NCBI GenBank assembly: GCA_002360925.1
Contig: DERN01000011.1
Coordinates: 494,235 to 558,234, forward strand
Direction of reading: 5' to 3'
DNA: 64,000 bases
Source: Flavobacteriaceae bacterium UBA3339
GTDB taxonomy: Bacteria > Bacteroidota > Bacteroidia > Flavobacteriales > Flavobacteriaceae
The position numbers were made by a program, and so were the translations under genes. How positions within the stretch are numbered: position 1 is the first letter of the stretch; the number at the start of each line of letters is the position of its first letter. The notes under the pieces were generated by a model that saw nothing but the letters and a program-made list of their open reading frames with translations, ran no database searches and had not been told where the DNA came from. Shown piece after piece: positions 63,188 through 64,000 of the stretch.

Positions 63188-63219
63188 TTGCCTAATCCCA
63201 AAGAAATTATGTAAATTTG
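63188..63219 (+). promoter_or_regulatory. serS promoter (TTG...TAAATTTG)
   Basis: TTG at 63188-63190 and TAAATTTG at 63212-63219, spacer 21 bp, 21 nt ahead of the serS ATG. Confidence 0.55.
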
Positions 63220-63240
63220 CCTCTTATTAATTCATTTATT

Positions 63241-64000
63241 ATGTTACAGATAGCTTACATTAGAGAAAATCAGGAAAAGGTGGTAAAAGCCCTTGCGAAA
63301 AGAAATCTTGATGCTGCTGAAATGATTCAAAAAGTCATAGACTTAGACGAACAACGCAGAAGCACTCAGGTGGAATTAGACAATCTTTTAGCCGAATCCA
63401 ACAAGCTATCCAAAGAGATTGGTGATTTAATGCGCAACGGCGAGAAGGAAAAAGCCGAAGAGTTGAAAGAAAAAACCGCTCAGTCTAAAGAGAAAACTGC
63501 TGAATTAAAAGAGATTCTAAACACATTGGCAGACAAATTAACGAATCAATTATATCAAATTCCGAATACCCCGACGGATATTGTTCCGGAAGGAAAAACC
63601 GCGGACGATAATTTAAACGTTTTTGAACATGGAGAAATCCCGCAATTGTTTGAAGGCGCTTTACCGCATTGGGAATTAGCAAAGAAATACGACATTATTG
63701 ATTTTGAATTAGGTGCAAAAATTACAGGAGCTGGTTTCCCCGTTTATAAAGGAAAAGGAGCTAAGTTACAACGCGCTTTAATTAGTTATTTCTTAGATAA
63801 AAATACCGAAGCTGGTTACGACGAAGTGCAAGTTCCGCATTTAATCAACGAAGCTTCTGGTTACGGAACAGGGCAATTACCTGATAAAGAAGGACAAATG
63901 TATCACGCTGTTGCGGATGATTTATATTTAATTCCAACTGCCGAAGTTCCGGTAACCAATTTATACCGCGATGTTATTTTACAAGAAAGTGAATTGCCTG
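63241..64000 (+). CDS. serS: Seryl-tRNA synthetase (5' part, cut by window end)
   Basis: 253 codons are visible from the ATG at 63241. The N-terminal long antiparallel coiled coil (~25-105; VELDNLLAESNKLSKEIG) binds the long arm of tRNA-Ser. The class II core begins with ITGAGFPVYKGKGAKLQRALI, VPHLINEASGYGTGQLPD and LIPTAEVPVTN. About 170 further residues lie beyond the window. Confidence 0.95.
   Translation, partial: MLQIAYIRENQEKVVKALAKRNLDAAEMIQKVIDLDEQRRSTQVELDNLLAESNKLSKEIGDLMRNGEKEKAEELKEKTAQSKEKTAELKEILNTLADKLTNQLYQIPNTPTDIVPEGKTADDNLNVFEHGEIPQLFEGALPHWELAKKYDIIDFELGAKITGAGFPVYKGKGAKLQRALISYFLDKNTEAGYDEVQVPHLINEASGYGTGQLPDKEGQMYHAVADDLYLIPTAEVPVTNLYRDVILQESELP

Overview
The window is 64 kb of an AT-rich Bacteroidota chromosome, most probably a member of the Flavobacteriales (Flavobacterium/Myroides/Weeksellaceae type). 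The evidence is type IX secretion (T9SS) sorting domains on several exported proteins, SusC-like/OMP_b-brl TonB receptors, '-7' promoter boxes of the form TAnnTTTG, the tiny ribosomal protein bTHX, DUF6443/RHS proteins, and weak or absent Shine-Dalgarno sequences. Genus and species cannot be fixed from the sequence alone.

Layout. 1-25.4 kb is ordinary chromosome: a PepSY-flavodoxin reductase with a DUF2271 protein and a periplasmic ankyrin protein; two flavin enzymes (LLM and old-yellow-enzyme types); a DUF72/DinB/DUF2071 cluster; a histidine kinase/response regulator pair divergent from a TonB-dependent receptor; an MFS exporter, a surface-type lipoprotein, bTHX and BrnQ; and aspS, flanked by a paralogous pair of carboxypeptidase-regulatory-domain proteins.

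25.47-43.74 kb is an integrative mobilizable element (about 18.3 kb) inserted in the 3' end of a tRNA-Ser(GGA) gene. It is bounded by a 15-bp att core duplication and carries a 20-bp exact repeat just inside each end. Its backbone is a tyrosine integrase broken by one in-frame TAA, an unknown protein, a MerR/excisionase-type HTH protein, an SF3 helicase, an array of nine TGATGCA iteron-like motifs, a CHC2/Toprim primase, a MobC-like protein and a relaxase. Its cargo is a T9SS beta-propeller protein followed by two tightly coupled YD-repeat proteins. These look like a B/C-type toxin cocoon split over two genes, the second ending in an RHS core and a variable tip. Two small lipoproteins (immunity candidates), decayed orphan tips, another small membrane immunity candidate and an IS1 transposase remnant follow. 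This cargo is the best candidate for an interesting, poorly described system.

43.7-47 kb holds a cobalamin riboswitch upstream of two T9SS-sorted surface proteins, one a DUF5074/YncE-type propeller like the Bacteroides B12-binding protein BtuG. This suggests vitamin-B12 capture proteins exported by T9SS. 47-53.6 kb holds pth, a cardiolipin synthase, two C1q-like secreted proteins, a VOC protein and a YARHG protein. 53.6-58.3 kb is a copper cluster: a multicopper oxidase fused to a CopB-like barrel, an HMA-like/DUF3347 protein, a Cys-rich small protein, then a META-domain protein. 58.8-64 kb holds a CDGSH protein, three identical tandem tRNA-Asn genes, rseP, a T9SS-sorted M1 aminopeptidase and the 5' part of serS.
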